64,000 nucleotides of DNA from Yoonia maritima (GCF_003003285.1 NZ_PVTP01000002.1:62001-126000), one strand, 5' to 3'. Positions 37,105 through 47,376 are shown, numbered from the stretch's first letter. The notes: generated by a model not told the origin, from the sequence alone. Made by a program: numbers and translations.

Positions 37105-37569
37105 TTAAGGCTGGCGCGGGGTCTTTCGCAGTTTGATCGCGTAAGCAGGCAGCGCGATTGCTTCGCGCAGGTGTTGCTTAAGATGGCTCCGGGTGGGCCG
37201 CGGGCTCGATACAATCGCATTGAACCCGAAATGTCGGGCGACCATGGCAGCGCGGCGCGCGTGATACCTGTCAGTTACAATTATGACATCACGACCAGTC
37301 AGTAATTCCCGCGCATTGCGAATATTTTCTAAGGTCGTGGTCGATTGGTCCTCTGGCAGGATGCAGTCGGGGCTAACGCCGTGATGCTCAAGAAGGGTTT
37401 TCATCAGCGCCGCCTCGGTCGGGGGGTAAACCCCCAGTCCACCACATGGGATGATGATGGGTGCCTGACGATCAAGCCAAAGGCTGGCCGCGTGTAAGGT
37501 GCGTCGGCGCAAGGCAGGTGACGGGCCATCTTTCCAAACAGCAGCGCCCAGAACAATTATCGCGTCCAT
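37105..37569 (-). CDS. YdcF-like (DUF218) protein
   Basis: 154 residues. DAIIVLGAAVWKDGPSPALRRR, IIIPCGGLGV, STTTLENIRNAREL and VTDRYHARRAAMVARHFGF are the conserved blocks of the SanA/YdcF family, implicated in envelope matters (ElyC-like), with no proven reaction here. The soluble form without a membrane part is like E. coli YdcF. The ATG at 37569 has GAGG upstream; 37584 is possible. Divergent from acs, with 204 nt between. Confidence 0.83.
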   Translation of the reverse strand: MDAIIVLGAAVWKDGPSPALRRRTLHAASLWLDRQAPIIIPCGGLGVYPPTEAALMKTLLEHHGVSPDCILPEDQSTTTLENIRNARELLTGRDVIIVTDRYHARRAAMVARHFGFNAIVSSPRPTRSHLKQHLREAIALPAYAIKLRKTPRQP

Positions 37570-37773
37570 TTTGATGCGCCTCATTCCATGTGTTTTGTAG
37601 GCTTTGTAAAAAACCTAACAAAATTCACGCCTCGCGGGTGTTAAGATTGACAAATTGCGCATTGGCTTAGCGCGACGGCTTGGATTCCTAATCATTCTGA
37701 TCATGATATGCCTCGGAGGAGGCCAACAGTTTCTTAGCTGGGCCCAAACGACACGTCAAAGGGGGGAGAGACC

Positions 37774-39732
37774 ATGACCGATCAAACATCCAAGATGTAT
37801 CCGCCATCTGCCGAAATGGCCGCTGCAGCGCATGCTGACAAGGCAACATATGACGCGATGTACGCACAGTCGATTTCTGACCCCGAAGGTTTCTGGGCTG
37901 AGCACGGCAAGTGCGTTGACTGGATCAAGCCTTTTACGAAGGTTAAAAATACGAGCTTTGCTCCCGGCAATGTCGACATCAAATGGTTCGAAGACGGCAC
38001 ACTGAACGTCACCGCAAACTGTATCGACCGCCATTTGGAAACCCGTGGTGATCAAACGGCGATTATCTGGGAGCCAGATAGCGTTGACGATGAAGCGCAG
38101 CACATCACGTACAAGCAATTGCACGAACGCACCTGCAAAATGGCAAATGTCCTAAAAGAATTGGGCGTGACCAAAGGCGACCGCGTCGTGCTTTACCTGC
38201 CAATGATCCCAGAGGCTGCCTATGCGATGCTGGCCTGTGCGCGTATTGGTGCGATCCACTCGATCGTATTCGCTGGCTTCTCTGCCGAGGCCTTGGGCGC
38301 ACGAGTAAACGCATGCGACGCAAAGGTCGTTATCACATCTGACGGCGCACCACGTGGTGGCCGTGTGACGAACCTTAAAGATAGCGTGAACCAAGCGCTT
38401 CTAAATGACTTTGACGAAGTGAAATGCTTGGTCGTGAAGCGTACTGGCCAGCAGATTGCATGGCGTCCTGAGGGCGATTACTGGCTGCACGAGATGGAAG
38501 AAAAGGTCAGCGCCGACTGTCCGCCCGAAGAAATGAACGCTGAAGATCCGCTGTTCATTCTTTACACATCCGGTTCGACTGGTCAGCCAAAGGGTGTTGT
38601 GCATTCGACTGGTGGCTACATCGTCTATGCATCGATGACCCATCAATACACATTCGACTATCATGATGGTGATGTGTTCTGGTGTACTGCCGACGTGGGC
38701 TGGGTCACTGGGCACAGCTATATCGTCTATGGCCCGCTCGCCAACGGCGCGACCACTGTGATGTTCGAAGGTGTGCCAACATATCCAGATGCAGGTCGCT
38801 TCTGGGCCGTCTGCGAAAAGCACAAAGTCAACCAATTCTACACTGCGCCAACTGCCATTCGTGCGCTGATGGGGCAGGGGACTGAATTTGTTGAAAAATA
38901 CGATCTCTCTGACCTCAAAGTTCTGGGCACAGTGGGCGAGCCTATCAACCCAGAAGCTTGGAACTGGTACAACGATGTCGTCGGCAAAGGCACCGTGCCA
39001 ATCGTCGATACATGGTGGCAGACCGAAACTGGTGGTCACCTGCTGACCCCACTACCGGGTGCAACTGCGACCAAGCCGGGTTCAGCAACGCTACCGTTCT
39101 TCGGTGTTCAACCTGTGATCCTTGAGCCAACCTCTGGCGAAGAAATCCACGATACGGCCGCCGAAGGTGTGCTGTGTATCAAAGACAGCTGGCCTGCACA
39201 GATGCGCACCGTTTGGGGTGACCATGAACGGTTCGAGAAGACCTATTTCAGTGACTACAAAGGTTATTACTTTACCGGTGACGGCTGTAAGCGCGATGAT
39301 GATGGTTACTACTGGATCACTGGTCGTGTTGATGACGTGATCAACGTATCCGGGCACCGCATGGGCACCGCCGAAGTCGAAAGCGCACTCGTGGCCCACG
39401 CAAAGGTCGCCGAAGCTGCTGTTGTTGGCTATCCGCACGCAATCAAAGGGCAGGGCATCTATGCCTACGTCACTTTGATGACAGGTGAAGAGCCAACACC
39501 AGAGCTGCGCAAGGAGCTTGAGGTTTGGGTGCGTTCCGAGATTGGTCCAATTGCTAAGCCTGACTTGATCCAATGGGCGCCGGGTCTTCCAAAGACACGT
39601 TCAGGTAAAATCATGCGCCGCATCCTGCGCAAAATCGCCGAAGACGATTTTGGTGCGCTGGGCGATACATCCACATTGGCCGACCCGTCCGTGGTCGATG
39701 ACCTAATCGAAAACCGGATGAACAAAGGCTAA
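37774..39732 (+). CDS. acs: Acetyl-CoA synthetase
   Basis: Makes acetyl-CoA from acetate, ATP and CoA through acetyl-AMP; 652 residues, standard. The P-loop-like [19 protein letters not shown], the WWQTETGGH substrate region, the hinge [14 protein letters not shown], and the C-terminal [10 protein letters not shown] with the Lys that is acetylated for control in other bacteria are present. GGGGGGAGAG precedes the ATG at normal spacing. A strong terminator follows. The 188-nt upstream region is shared with the divergent ydcF-like gene. Confidence 0.96.
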   Translation: MTDQTSKMYPPSAEMAAAAHADKATYDAMYAQSISDPEGFWAEHGKCVDWIKPFTKVKNTSFAPGNVDIKWFEDGTLNVTANCIDRHLETRGDQTAIIWEPDSVDDEAQHITYKQLHERTCKMANVLKELGVTKGDRVVLYLPMIPEAAYAMLACARIGAIHSIVFAGFSAEALGARVNACDAKVVITSDGAPRGGRVTNLKDSVNQALLNDFDEVKCLVVKRTGQQIAWRPEGDYWLHEMEEKVSADCPPEEMNAEDPLFILYTSGSTGQPKGVVHSTGGYIVYASMTHQYTFDYHDGDVFWCTADVGWVTGHSYIVYGPLANGATTVMFEGVPTYPDAGRFWAVCEKHKVNQFYTAPTAIRALMGQGTEFVEKYDLSDLKVLGTVGEPINPEAWNWYNDVVGKGTVPIVDTWWQTETGGHLLTPLPGATATKPGSATLPFFGVQPVILEPTSGEEIHDTAAEGVLCIKDSWPAQMRTVWGDHERFEKTYFSDYKGYYFTGDGCKRDDDGYYWITGRVDDVINVSGHRMGTAEVESALVAHAKVAEAAVVGYPHAIKGQGIYAYVTLMTGEEPTPELRKELEVWVRSEIGPIAKPDLIQWAPGLPKTRSGKIMRRILRKIAEDDFGALGDTSTLADPSVVDDLIENRMNKG

Positions 39733-39751
39733 GGTTTTACTTAACTGATAG

Positions 39752-39787
39752 AAAAGGCCGCGCAACTCACTTGCGCTGCCTTTTTTA
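39752..39787 (+). terminator. Intrinsic terminator of acs
   Basis: AAAAGGCCGCGCAA, CTCAC loop, TTGCGCTGCC and TTTTTT; the stem has one C/T mismatch. 20 nt after the acs stop. It lies 31 nt from the end of the convergent broken mtfA-like gene. Confidence 0.85.
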
Positions 39788-39818
39788 TATGTGGGTTAAT
39801 TTGCACGACAGTTGCTTA

Positions 39819-40624
39819 TCACCATTCTGCTGGGTTTAGCTTCAGTAACTCAGCTATTTGCGCATAGAGTTCGGGTTCCTCTTTTTGTAGCTGTACGGGT
39901 TTCTCAAAAAAGACTTCGACGGCCACAGCGAAAAATTCTTGGTGGTTTTCTGCGCCGTAGGCGTCGAGCACGGTTTTGCGTCCACGTTCCACATTTTGAA
40001 GGTGGCGCTCGTATGATTTTAGAAACACGCGTTCCCATTGCGCAAAGCTTTGGGTTTTCTTGAGTAGAGGAACGCCGTTTGTGTTTCCGGATAGATCATC
40101 AAGCTGGTGTGCGAATTCATGCAAGACGACATTGTGTCCGTCATATTCATTTTCAGCACCCGCTGGGAGTGTTCCCAAGATAGAATGACAGGGCCACGTG
40201 ACCAGCTTTCGCCATATCGTACGACTTCTTCTTGCTGAACGACAAAGCCATCGTGCGTGGTCGTGATCGACTTAAATGCACTGGGGTACACAAGAATTGT
40301 CCGAAGGTTTTTGTACCAATCGTCACTATTAACGATAAGCAGACATGCTTGGGCCGCAATCGAAAGCCGCATTTTTTCGGACACCTCGAGCCCATTGCAG
40401 CCGCTAATATCGACTTGATGTAAAAAGAGCCTGATTTTTCCTTCAAGCTTGGCTGTCAGTTGAGGAGGAAGCCGCCGTATCAGCGGGACTTGTTCCACAA
40501 CGATCTTACGTTCGCTATCTGAGAGGCCCGCTTTCAGTAGCCGCTGTCGAAGCTTCTGTTTTTGCCAGATTCGATAAGATAGAGCGCAGGCTGCAAGAGC
40601 CATGAGAGTTAAGAGAATTGGCAT
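39819..40624 (-). pseudogene. mtfA: MtfA-like zinc peptidase gene, frameshifted
   Basis: Two overlapping frames together make one M90/MtfA-family protein (E. coli MtfA binds Mlc and is an aminopeptidase). The first part (from the ATG at 40624) has an N-terminal membrane segment and runs to VVRYGESWSRGPVILSWEHS; the second, one frame back, continues PAGAENEYDGHNVVLHEFAHQLDD with the zinc HExxH site. Restoring one C in the CCC run (GGG at 40165-40167 on the plus strand) would give the expected WEHSPAGAENEYDGHNVV. So this is a one-base deletion, sequencing error, or programmed shift. As it stands no intact zinc site would be made in one frame. Confidence 0.85.
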
Positions 40625-40661
40625 GTTTATTTCAAATGTTTCGTATGTTGGTTTTTATTGC

Positions 40662-42044
40662 TTAGGCGCTCGGCAGAGACCTATCAGCTTCTTTGCTGAC
40701 ATTTTCAGCCTCCAACATCTTTACCTCTCGCTGTGGGAACGGAATGCTGATGTCGTGTTCTTGGAATGCGTCCCAAAGCGCGAGAAAGACATTTCCGCGA
40801 ATGTTGGTCAGGCCGCCGGTGGGGTCGGAAATCCAAAACCGTAGGATGTAATCAACGGAACTGTCGCCAAAGCCGACGATATGGCAGACGGTGGGGCGGC
40901 TGGTCAGAACGCGGTCGACGCTTTGTGCGGCCTCAATTGCGATGCGGCGGACATCATGTGGGTTGTCTGTGTAGGATGTACCAAAATTGATATCCAGCCG
41001 CACAAATTCGTTTGAATGTGACCAGTTCACCACTTGGCCAGTAATGAGGTCTTCGTTCGGGATCAGGTATTCTTTGCCGTCACGGGTAACGACAGATACG
41101 TAGCGCGCGCCAAGCGCGTTAATCCAACCAAAGGTTTCACCAAGGCTAATCACATCGCCGGGTTTGATGGATTTATCCAGTAAGATAATCACACCAGACA
41201 CAAGGTTCGATACGACCTTTTGCAGGCCGAAACCAAGACCAACACCAATCGCACCGGACAAAACAGCAAGCCCGGTTAGATCAATCCCCAGTGCGCGAAC
41301 GCCTAGATAAAACGCCATGCCATAGAATGCGATTTGTACGGCCTTAACGATCAGCACTTGCATGGATGGGCTAATGTCAGCGTTGTTACGTACACGGTTG
41401 GAGGTGGTTTTGGTCAGAAACCGTGCAAGACTAATCAGTACGCCAAGGATGACCAGTGATTGCACCAGCAATAATAGAGAGAACCGGATATCGCCAATCT
41501 GAAATCCTGCGCTATCGAGTAGTTGTTCAGCGTCTTCTACAAGGTCAAGAACGTATAGCGTCACGTAGGTCCACGCGCTCCAGCGCACAGTTTTGCGCAA
41601 GACGGGGCTTTTAATCAGGCGCGTGGCAAAAACGACAACCAGCCAAGCAAAGGCGAGTGTCCCTACGATACTGAGAAGATAGCTGCGGCTATTCCACGTC
41701 GCTTCGCGCATGATTAATATGGTGATCCAGATGAGTGCGACGAAAAAAATCGCACGGAGGCGTTGATGCACGATCACAAGCACGCGCATGCGCCACTTTG
41801 GCCAGTTTTCACGCGCGGCCATCCATGCACGAATACGTGGTCCAAGTACGGCACGCAGGATATGTGCTAGTACAAACAGGCCAATCGCAATGCCGATCTG
41901 ATACAGGTTCCAAGGACGCACAAACATATCTGCGTACTTGCTCATGAAATCGACAAAACGCGTACCCAAAGAAATCACCTGATCAATTTGGTTGTCAACG
42001 GAAACGCCGTTTGCCACCTGTGCTAAGCGATTATGATATGCCAT
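40662..42044 (-). CDS. MscS-family mechanosensitive ion channel
   Basis: 460 residues. Several hydrophobic segments fill residues 40-250; the pore-lining TM3-like segment is LAVLSGAIGVGLGFGLQKVVSNLVSG, followed by the beta domain KSIKPGDVISLGETFGWINALGARYVSVVTRDGKEYLIPNEDL and the C-terminal alpha/beta domain. Larger than E. coli MscS (286), it resembles MscS-like paralogues with extra N-terminal helices. It opens under membrane tension on hypo-osmotic shock. Single gene, 37 nt downstream of which (transcriptionally) lies the mtfA-like start. Confidence 0.9.
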   Translation of the reverse strand: MAYHNRLAQVANGVSVDNQIDQVISLGTRFVDFMSKYADMFVRPWNLYQIGIAIGLFVLAHILRAVLGPRIRAWMAARENWPKWRMRVLVIVHQRLRAIFFVALIWITILIMREATWNSRSYLLSIVGTLAFAWLVVVFATRLIKSPVLRKTVRWSAWTYVTLYVLDLVEDAEQLLDSAGFQIGDIRFSLLLLVQSLVILGVLISLARFLTKTTSNRVRNNADISPSMQVLIVKAVQIAFYGMAFYLGVRALGIDLTGLAVLSGAIGVGLGFGLQKVVSNLVSGVIILLDKSIKPGDVISLGETFGWINALGARYVSVVTRDGKEYLIPNEDLITGQVVNWSHSNEFVRLDINFGTSYTDNPHDVRRIAIEAAQSVDRVLTSRPTVCHIVGFGDSSVDYILRFWISDPTGGLTNIRGNVFLALWDAFQEHDISIPFPQREVKMLEAENVSKEADRSLPSA

Positions 42045-42293
42045 GCGTTCCTGCTAAATCTCTGAAACCCCAGATTACATGGGCGATAAACACAAGCAAG
42101 TGCTGTACTGCCCCTTGCGGGACTCGGTTCAGGGGTATAAATGACCCGCTATGAAACGGGTTTTTGATATGGACGATCGCGCACGACTGCCTTGGCGGTT
42201 CTATTCTGCGATCTGTACGCTTCTCGCGCGGGGATAAGGCCGCCAGCCTTTCCGCTCGCCTACTCATCATCACATTTTATACGGGAGAGGACC

Positions 42294-43700
42294 ATGTCCC
42301 CCAAAACGCTCTATGACAAAATCTGGGATGCGCATGTCGCGCACGAAGCAGAAGACGGCACTTGTTTGCTGTATATCGACCGCCATCTGGTTCACGAAGT
42401 AACCAGCCCACAGGCATTCGAAGGCCTGCGTATGGCCGGGCGAACCGTGCGCGCGCCTGATAAAACCATCGCTGTGCCGGATCACAACGTGCCAACCACG
42501 CTCGACCGCGCGAATGCATCCACGATGACCGAAGACAGCCGTGTTCAGGTTGCCGCGCTTGACACGAACGCCAAAGAATTCGGCCTGCACTACTACCCCG
42601 TATCTGACGTTCGTCAGGGTGTTGTGCATATCGTTGGCCCCGAGCAGGGCTGGACATTGCCCGGTATGACCGTTGTTTGCGGCGATAGCCATACAGCGAC
42701 ACACGGCGCGTTTGGTTCATTGGCGCACGGTATCGGTACTTCTGAGGTTGAGCACGTTCTCGCGACCCAGACCTTGATCCAGAAAAAATCGAAAAACATG
42801 AAGGTCGAAATCACCGGTAAACTTGCCCCCGGTGTGACCGCAAAAGACATCACCATGGCTGTTATCGGCGAAACTGGTACTGCTGGCGGTACAGGTTACG
42901 TGATCGAATACTGTGGTGAAGCAATTCAAAGCCTTTCTATGGAAGGCCGTATGACCGTCTGTAACATGGCGATTGAAGGCGGCGCACGCGCTGGCCTGAT
43001 CGCGCCAGACGAAACGACATACGCCTACTGCAAAGGCCGTCCGCATGCACCGAAAGGTGATGAATGGGACGCCGCACTGGAATACTGGAAAACGCTCTTC
43101 ACAGACGAAGGTGCGCATTTCGACAAAGTGCTGACAATCCGCGGCGAAGACATCGCGCCACTTGTGACTTGGGGCACATCGCCAGAAGACGTACTGCCGA
43201 TCACTGCAGTCGTTCCAGACCCAAACAGCTTTACAGGTGGTAAAGTCGGCGCGGTTCAGCGTTCAATCGAATACATGGGTTTGGAAGTTGGACAAAAACT
43301 GTCTGACATCAAAATCGACACTGTTTTCATCGGGTCTTGCACAAATGGCCGTATCGAAGACTTCCGTGCCGCAGCAGCGGTTCTGAAAGGCAAAAAGATC
43401 AAGGAAGGGATGCGCGCAATGGTCGTTCCCGGCTCTGGTCTGGTCCGTGCGCAAGCCGAAGAAGAAGGCATCGCCCAAATCTTTATCGATGCGGGTTTTG
43501 AATGGCGCCTTGCTGGTTGTTCCATGTGTCTAGCGATGAACCCAGACCAATTGGCGCCGGGTGAACGTTGTGCATCTACTTCGAACCGTAACTTCGAAGG
43601 TCGCCAGGGTTACCAGGGGCGTACGCACCTGATGTCTCCAGCTATGGCTGCAGCAGCAGCAATCACCGGTCACCTGACTGATATCCGGGAGATGAACTAA
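42294..43700 (+). CDS. leuC: 3-isopropylmalate dehydratase large subunit
   Basis: Leucine synthesis: with LeuD isomerises 2-isopropylmalate to 3-isopropylmalate; 468 residues. [4Fe-4S] Cys ligands are in [10 protein letters not shown] and [10 protein letters not shown]; the aconitase signature [26 protein letters not shown] is complete. ATG 42294 has GGGAGAGG 8 nt upstream; an in-frame extension to 42192 is not protein-like. Its last base is the first of leuD (TAATG). Confidence 0.97.
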   Translation: MSPKTLYDKIWDAHVAHEAEDGTCLLYIDRHLVHEVTSPQAFEGLRMAGRTVRAPDKTIAVPDHNVPTTLDRANASTMTEDSRVQVAALDTNAKEFGLHYYPVSDVRQGVVHIVGPEQGWTLPGMTVVCGDSHTATHGAFGSLAHGIGTSEVEHVLATQTLIQKKSKNMKVEITGKLAPGVTAKDITMAVIGETGTAGGTGYVIEYCGEAIQSLSMEGRMTVCNMAIEGGARAGLIAPDETTYAYCKGRPHAPKGDEWDAALEYWKTLFTDEGAHFDKVLTIRGEDIAPLVTWGTSPEDVLPITAVVPDPNSFTGGKVGAVQRSIEYMGLEVGQKLSDIKIDTVFIGSCTNGRIEDFRAAAAVLKGKKIKEGMRAMVVPGSGLVRAQAEEEGIAQIFIDAGFEWRLAGCSMCLAMNPDQLAPGERCASTSNRNFEGRQGYQGRTHLMSPAMAAAAAITGHLTDIREMN

Positions 43701-44305
43701 TGGAAAAGTTCAATAAACTTAGCGGTATTGCCGCCCCTTTGCCGTTGGTGAATATCGACACCGATATGATCATTCCAAAGCAGTTTCTGAAAACGATTAA
43801 GCGGTCGGGCCTTGGCGCGAACCTGTTTGATGAAATGCGCTTTGATCGTGAAGGTAACGAAATCGCAGATTTCGTTTTGAACAAGCCGCAGTACCGCGAT
43901 GCGCAAATTCTTGTTGCTGGCGATAACTTTGGTTGCGGTTCATCACGTGAACACGCGCCCTGGGCGATTGCCGACTTCGGGATTACCTGTGTGATCGCGT
44001 CGTCATTCGCGGACATCTTCTACAACAACTGTTTCAAAAACGGCATTCTGCCGATTGCGCTGCCGCAAGAACAGGTCGACGTATTGATGAAAGATGCTGA
44101 AAAAGGGTCGAATGCCCGGATCGAAATCGATCTTGAGGCGCAGACAATCACGTCTTCTGATGGAGAGGTGTTCAGCTTTGAAGTTGATGAATTTAAAAAA
44201 CACTGCCTCCTGAACGGTTTGGATGACATCGGTCTGTCACTCGAAAAGGTTGCCTCAATTGATAGCTTTGAGGCAAAGGCTGCCGCTGAACGTCCTTGGG
44301 CCTAA
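43700..44305 (+). CDS. leuD: 3-isopropylmalate dehydratase small subunit
   Basis: 201 residues, swivelling domain of isopropylmalate isomerase. [16 protein letters not shown] and [16 protein letters not shown] are diagnostic substrate-recognition blocks. One-base overlap with leuC ensures coupled translation. A strong terminator at 44329 ends the transcript. Confidence 0.97.
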   Translation: MEKFNKLSGIAAPLPLVNIDTDMIIPKQFLKTIKRSGLGANLFDEMRFDREGNEIADFVLNKPQYRDAQILVAGDNFGCGSSREHAPWAIADFGITCVIASSFADIFYNNCFKNGILPIALPQEQVDVLMKDAEKGSNARIEIDLEAQTITSSDGEVFSFEVDEFKKHCLLNGLDDIGLSLEKVASIDSFEAKAAAERPWA

Positions 44306-44328
44306 GCTAGTCTAATATCTAATAGGAC

Positions 44329-44357
44329 AGGCCGCACTGCTGTGCGGCCTGTTTCAT
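44329..44357 (+). terminator. Intrinsic terminator after leuD
   Basis: AGGCCGCAC, TGCT loop, GTGCGGCCT and TTTCATTT, 23 nt after the leuD stop. Confidence 0.88.
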
Positions 44358-44639
44358 TTAATGATAAACTTGTCGAAAATTTTGTGATCTAATTTCAGCA
44401 GCGTGACAGGTTGTAACAAGTACAGTACACTATTTAGCAATACATTCGATGCAGCAGTGGTTCGTCCGATGTGATCGAAGGGATGCAACTGCGCCAGTAC
44501 CATAGTCGTCGTTTAGGTATTCGCTGTTTTATAGTATGTTATCGAGTTGCAGCGGCACGCATATGTTCGCCCAGCATTTCACTGTTGAAATGCAAAGAAA
44601 CCTAGACCGCCTGTCGGTATGTATGGGGATTGTTGTAGA
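44358..44639 (+). other. Non-coding stretch before the membrane-protein gene, with a perfect hairpin
   Basis: No supported gene. The sequence is A+T-rich. GCATTTCA (44574-44581), CTGT loop, TGAAATGC (44586-44593) is a perfect 8-bp stem, 47 nt before the GTG start; it may be a leader hairpin or operator. There is no clear promoter that I would call. Confidence 0.45.
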
Positions 44640-45479
44640 GTGTCTGATCGTCTGCCCGGAGCAATAGTGCGCGCAATTATGGTCGTGTTTCTGGTTGTTA
44701 TGCCGGCGGTAATCCTGCCGCGTGAGACGCACGAAAGCCTTCAGATTGTCGTGTTATTCGCAATTTTTGCCGCTATCTTTACGTTGGTCGAATACAGTGC
44801 CGCGAGCCCAACATTGGTCGAGTTCAGGGATGCGCCGCCCTTTAATCGCGTCCGGTTTTCAACGTTGTTTGCGACGGTGCTGTGCCTGTCGATGATTTTT
44901 CGCGGCTATGTGTCACCTTCGGCATTTACCGAATTATTTCAGAAAAGCGGGTCTAGTATTGGAGAGGCTATCGATTTTCCGTATTCTCCTGTCCGACTTA
45001 TGGTTTTGATGTTGCCGCAGGACGCCGTACCTGAAGTCGTTCAGCGTGTACGCGATGCTGCAGGACTTAGCTATCTGGTGTCAATTTTCGCTATTCTTTG
45101 GTTTATTATTGTTTTGCGGTTGCAGCACTGGCCGCGCCGCGAGGGGCCATTTAATGTTTGGGTAAATTTGCCGACGTTTGATGCTGCTGCGGGCGGGGAT
45201 GTTGTTGATCGCCTCGAACGTGATGGCCGCGTTAACGTAATTTTAGGATTTTTGCTGCCCTTTCTTGTTCCAGCATTACTTAAACTATGCGCGGTGTTTG
45301 GAATGCCCGTCCAACTGGATGATATGCATATGTTGATTTGGACTGTGACAGCATGGGCGTTCTTGCCGGCAAGTATATTAATGCGTGGTGTCGCGCTCAG
45401 TCGTGTGGCGCAGATGATAAAACAGCAACGGAAAGTCGCATACGAACGCGCGGTTTCAGATGGTGCTTATGTTGTCTAA
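44640..45479 (+). CDS. Unknown multi-spanning membrane protein
   Basis: 279 residues from GTG at 44640 (start MSDRLPGAIVRAIMVVFLVV); an upstream ATG at 44619 gives a less likely Cys-rich start. About six hydrophobic segments: 9-28, 34-50, 72-90, 140-160, 201-222 and 232-255. Conserved-looking loops include PSLVEFRDAPPFNR-like TLVEFRDAPPFNRVRF, DFPYSPVRLMVLMLP and FNVWVNLPTFDAAAGGDVV. The gene is found in roseobacters in the leuCD-leuB interval, paired with the next gene. No function known. Confidence 0.75.
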   Translation: MSDRLPGAIVRAIMVVFLVVMPAVILPRETHESLQIVVLFAIFAAIFTLVEYSAASPTLVEFRDAPPFNRVRFSTLFATVLCLSMIFRGYVSPSAFTELFQKSGSSIGEAIDFPYSPVRLMVLMLPQDAVPEVVQRVRDAAGLSYLVSIFAILWFIIVLRLQHWPRREGPFNVWVNLPTFDAAAGGDVVDRLERDGRVNVILGFLLPFLVPALLKLCAVFGMPVQLDDMHMLIWTVTAWAFLPASILMRGVALSRVAQMIKQQRKVAYERAVSDGAYVV

Positions 45480-46453
45480 TTGCTGTTACGTTTCCGGGCG
45501 TCATTCAGGCTGAAACATACCGTATCGCAACATTTGCTGCGCCGCTTAGCCGCGCCGGGCCCGGCTTACTTCTTCGGGACCTGCAAAAGGATAATGATGA
45601 TGAAATTTCTGCCATTGTTGCGGTGATTAATGACGCTTCACCTGATGTCTTACTGCTGACGGATTTCGACTATGATTTGAATGGTTTTGCGTTGAAAAGC
45701 TTTTCCCAAATCTTAGACGGCCCCTATCCCTATATTTATTCCGCGCAGCCCAATGCAGGCGTGCCAACAGGGCTGGATATTGACGGGAATGGTCGATTGG
45801 GCGAAGCCAGAGATGCGCAGGGATACGGAGAGTTCTCTGGCGACGGCGGTATGGCGATACTTTCGCGATTTCCATTTGGAGATGTGACGGATCTTTCCGA
45901 TTTGCTGTGGCAGGACGTTCCTGGGGCCGTTTTGCCTCCGATGGAGCCAGAAGCGGCTGCGGTACAGCGACTTTCGTCGACGAACCATTGGATGGTTCCG
46001 ATTGCATTGCCTAATAATGACCTTCACTTGATGGCATATTCAGCGACCCCGCCCGTTTTTGATGGCCCAGAGGATCGCAATGGGCTGCGTAATCGCGATG
46101 AGCTAATGCTTTGGACTGCGGTGCTGGACGGCGCGTTCGGTCAGGCGCCAGATAGCTTCGTGATCATAGGGAACGCAAACCTAGACCCGCAGGCGGGCGA
46201 CGGCATGCGGGTGGCGATGGGCGAATTTCTTGGCGATCCACGTTTGCAAGACCCACTGCCGGGGATCGCTACAGCTTATTGGCCTCACCTGCCTGAACTT
46301 GGTGAATTGCGCGTTAGCTATGTGTTACCTTCACAAGATTGGGTGGTGACAGGTGCTCAGGTAATGCGCCCGGCACCTGAGCAGCCATCACAGAGTGATG
46401 ACAGTATGGCCGTCGGACCGCACCGGCTTGTTTGGGTAGATATCAGTCGGTAA
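45353..46453 (+). CDS. Exported endonuclease/exonuclease/phosphatase-fold protein (start uncertain)
   Basis: Protein with the EEP (AP endonuclease/DNase I-like) fold: ATFAAPLSRAGPGLLL, DVLLLTDFDYD, GEGGMAILSRFPF-like GDGGMAILSRFPF, and FVIIGNANLDP. The mature part begins near AETYRIATF after a signal-like stretch CLCCLIAVTFPGVIQA. The only in-frame ATG before it is at 45353, far inside the preceding gene (127-nt overlap). The true start is likely close to 45420-45475 with an unusual codon, or a one-base loss near 45465 has removed an ATG-led frame. The 3' end overlaps the epimerase gene by 66 nt. Confidence 0.7.
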   Translation: MGVLAGKYINAWCRAQSCGADDKTATESRIRTRGFRWCLCCLIAVTFPGVIQAETYRIATFAAPLSRAGPGLLLRDLQKDNDDEISAIVAVINDASPDVLLLTDFDYDLNGFALKSFSQILDGPYPYIYSAQPNAGVPTGLDIDGNGRLGEARDAQGYGEFSGDGGMAILSRFPFGDVTDLSDLLWQDVPGAVLPPMEPEAAAVQRLSSTNHWMVPIALPNNDLHLMAYSATPPVFDGPEDRNGLRNRDELMLWTAVLDGAFGQAPDSFVIIGNANLDPQAGDGMRVAMGEFLGDPRLQDPLPGIATAYWPHLPELGELRVSYVLPSQDWVVTGAQVMRPAPEQPSQSDDSMAVGPHRLVWVDISR

Positions 46454-47299
46454 CCCAGCCAACATCACGGTTTTCAAATCGGTCGGTTGGAAGTCGGGTA
46501 AAATCCGGTTGAATTTGGCGGCGGAAATCGTGTGTGGCATTGAATAAAGGTAGCGCATTTCCGACATTTCGCGACCCAGTTCCCAAATCGGGGAAAAAAG
46601 CCGCATCGCCCACCAAGGAAACGAAGTGTACTTGAGGTGATAACCAAGATGGTTTTCCAGACAGTGTTTGAGCGTCTCATTCGTGAACGCATGGCCGGGA
46701 AACGGAATATCGTTAAATTGACTAAGTTCATGTCGACGCTCCGCCAACATCAGGGCCGCGCGCGCCCAATCTGGGGTATAGCAATATGCCTGCATGGCCT
46801 TCGGGTTGCCGACATTGACCAATTGGCGCTTGCGGATGCGACGCAGACTACCCACGCTCATGAAATCGCCGTTACCGTTGGGGTCAATGAAGTTTCCCGC
46901 ACGTAGCATAATGACCTGCACCCCCGATGACGCATAAGTCTGCTCCATTGTCACCCTGATCTTGCCTTTCCTAGTGTTTGGAGTTTGTAAGGTGTTTTCA
47001 TCAAATGTGCCGGGCTGATTGCCGAAATTATAGATGCTTGCAGGTAGAATGACAGTCGCACCACTGGCCTTGGCAGCGTCGATCACCTGTGCCGTAATCT
47101 GCGGGATGAGGGTTTTCCAGTCATGGTAAAGCGGAGGATTTAGCCCGTTGATGATGACATCGGCACCCATTGCGACACGTGTCATGTCGTCAGTTTTTCT
47201 GTTGAAGTGGCGAACGGACCAGCCTGCCTGTTTAAAGGCAACCGCCGCGTGACTGCCGATTTTTCCCGCGGCGCCGAGGATAAGAACTGTTTTGGTCAT
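46388..47299 (-). CDS. NAD(P)-dependent sugar epimerase/dehydratase-like protein (extended SDR)
   Basis: 303 residues. The nucleotide-binding motif is VLILGAAGKIGSHAAVAFKQAGW; GADVIINGLNPPLYHD and VILPASIYNFGN replace the YxxxK-type active site, so the reaction may be redox or non-catalytic. The ATG at 47299 has AAAGGAGATC upstream. It is divergent from the LysR gene 89 nt away, which probably controls it. The 3' end overlaps the preceding gene's 3' end by 66 nt. Confidence 0.82.
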   Translation of the reverse strand: MTKTVLILGAAGKIGSHAAVAFKQAGWSVRHFNRKTDDMTRVAMGADVIINGLNPPLYHDWKTLIPQITAQVIDAAKASGATVILPASIYNFGNQPGTFDENTLQTPNTRKGKIRVTMEQTYASSGVQVIMLRAGNFIDPNGNGDFMSVGSLRRIRKRQLVNVGNPKAMQAYCYTPDWARAALMLAERRHELSQFNDIPFPGHAFTNETLKHCLENHLGYHLKYTSFPWWAMRLFSPIWELGREMSEMRYLYSMPHTISAAKFNRILPDFQPTDLKTVMLAGLPTDIYPNKPVRSDGHTVITL

Positions 47300-47376
47300 T
47301 GTGATCTCCTTTGGTTGTGGTTCAAAGGTGATCTGTTCGTATGTGAAAATGAATTGCCTGAATGTGCAGGTCATGT

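Noticed and set aside
37647..37680. TTGACA promoter before acs
   Set aside because: No acceptable -10 hexamer at the right spacing.
40019..40178. Two separate genes instead of a frameshifted mtfA
   Set aside because: Neither frame alone has a complete MtfA domain, and they join exactly with one added base.
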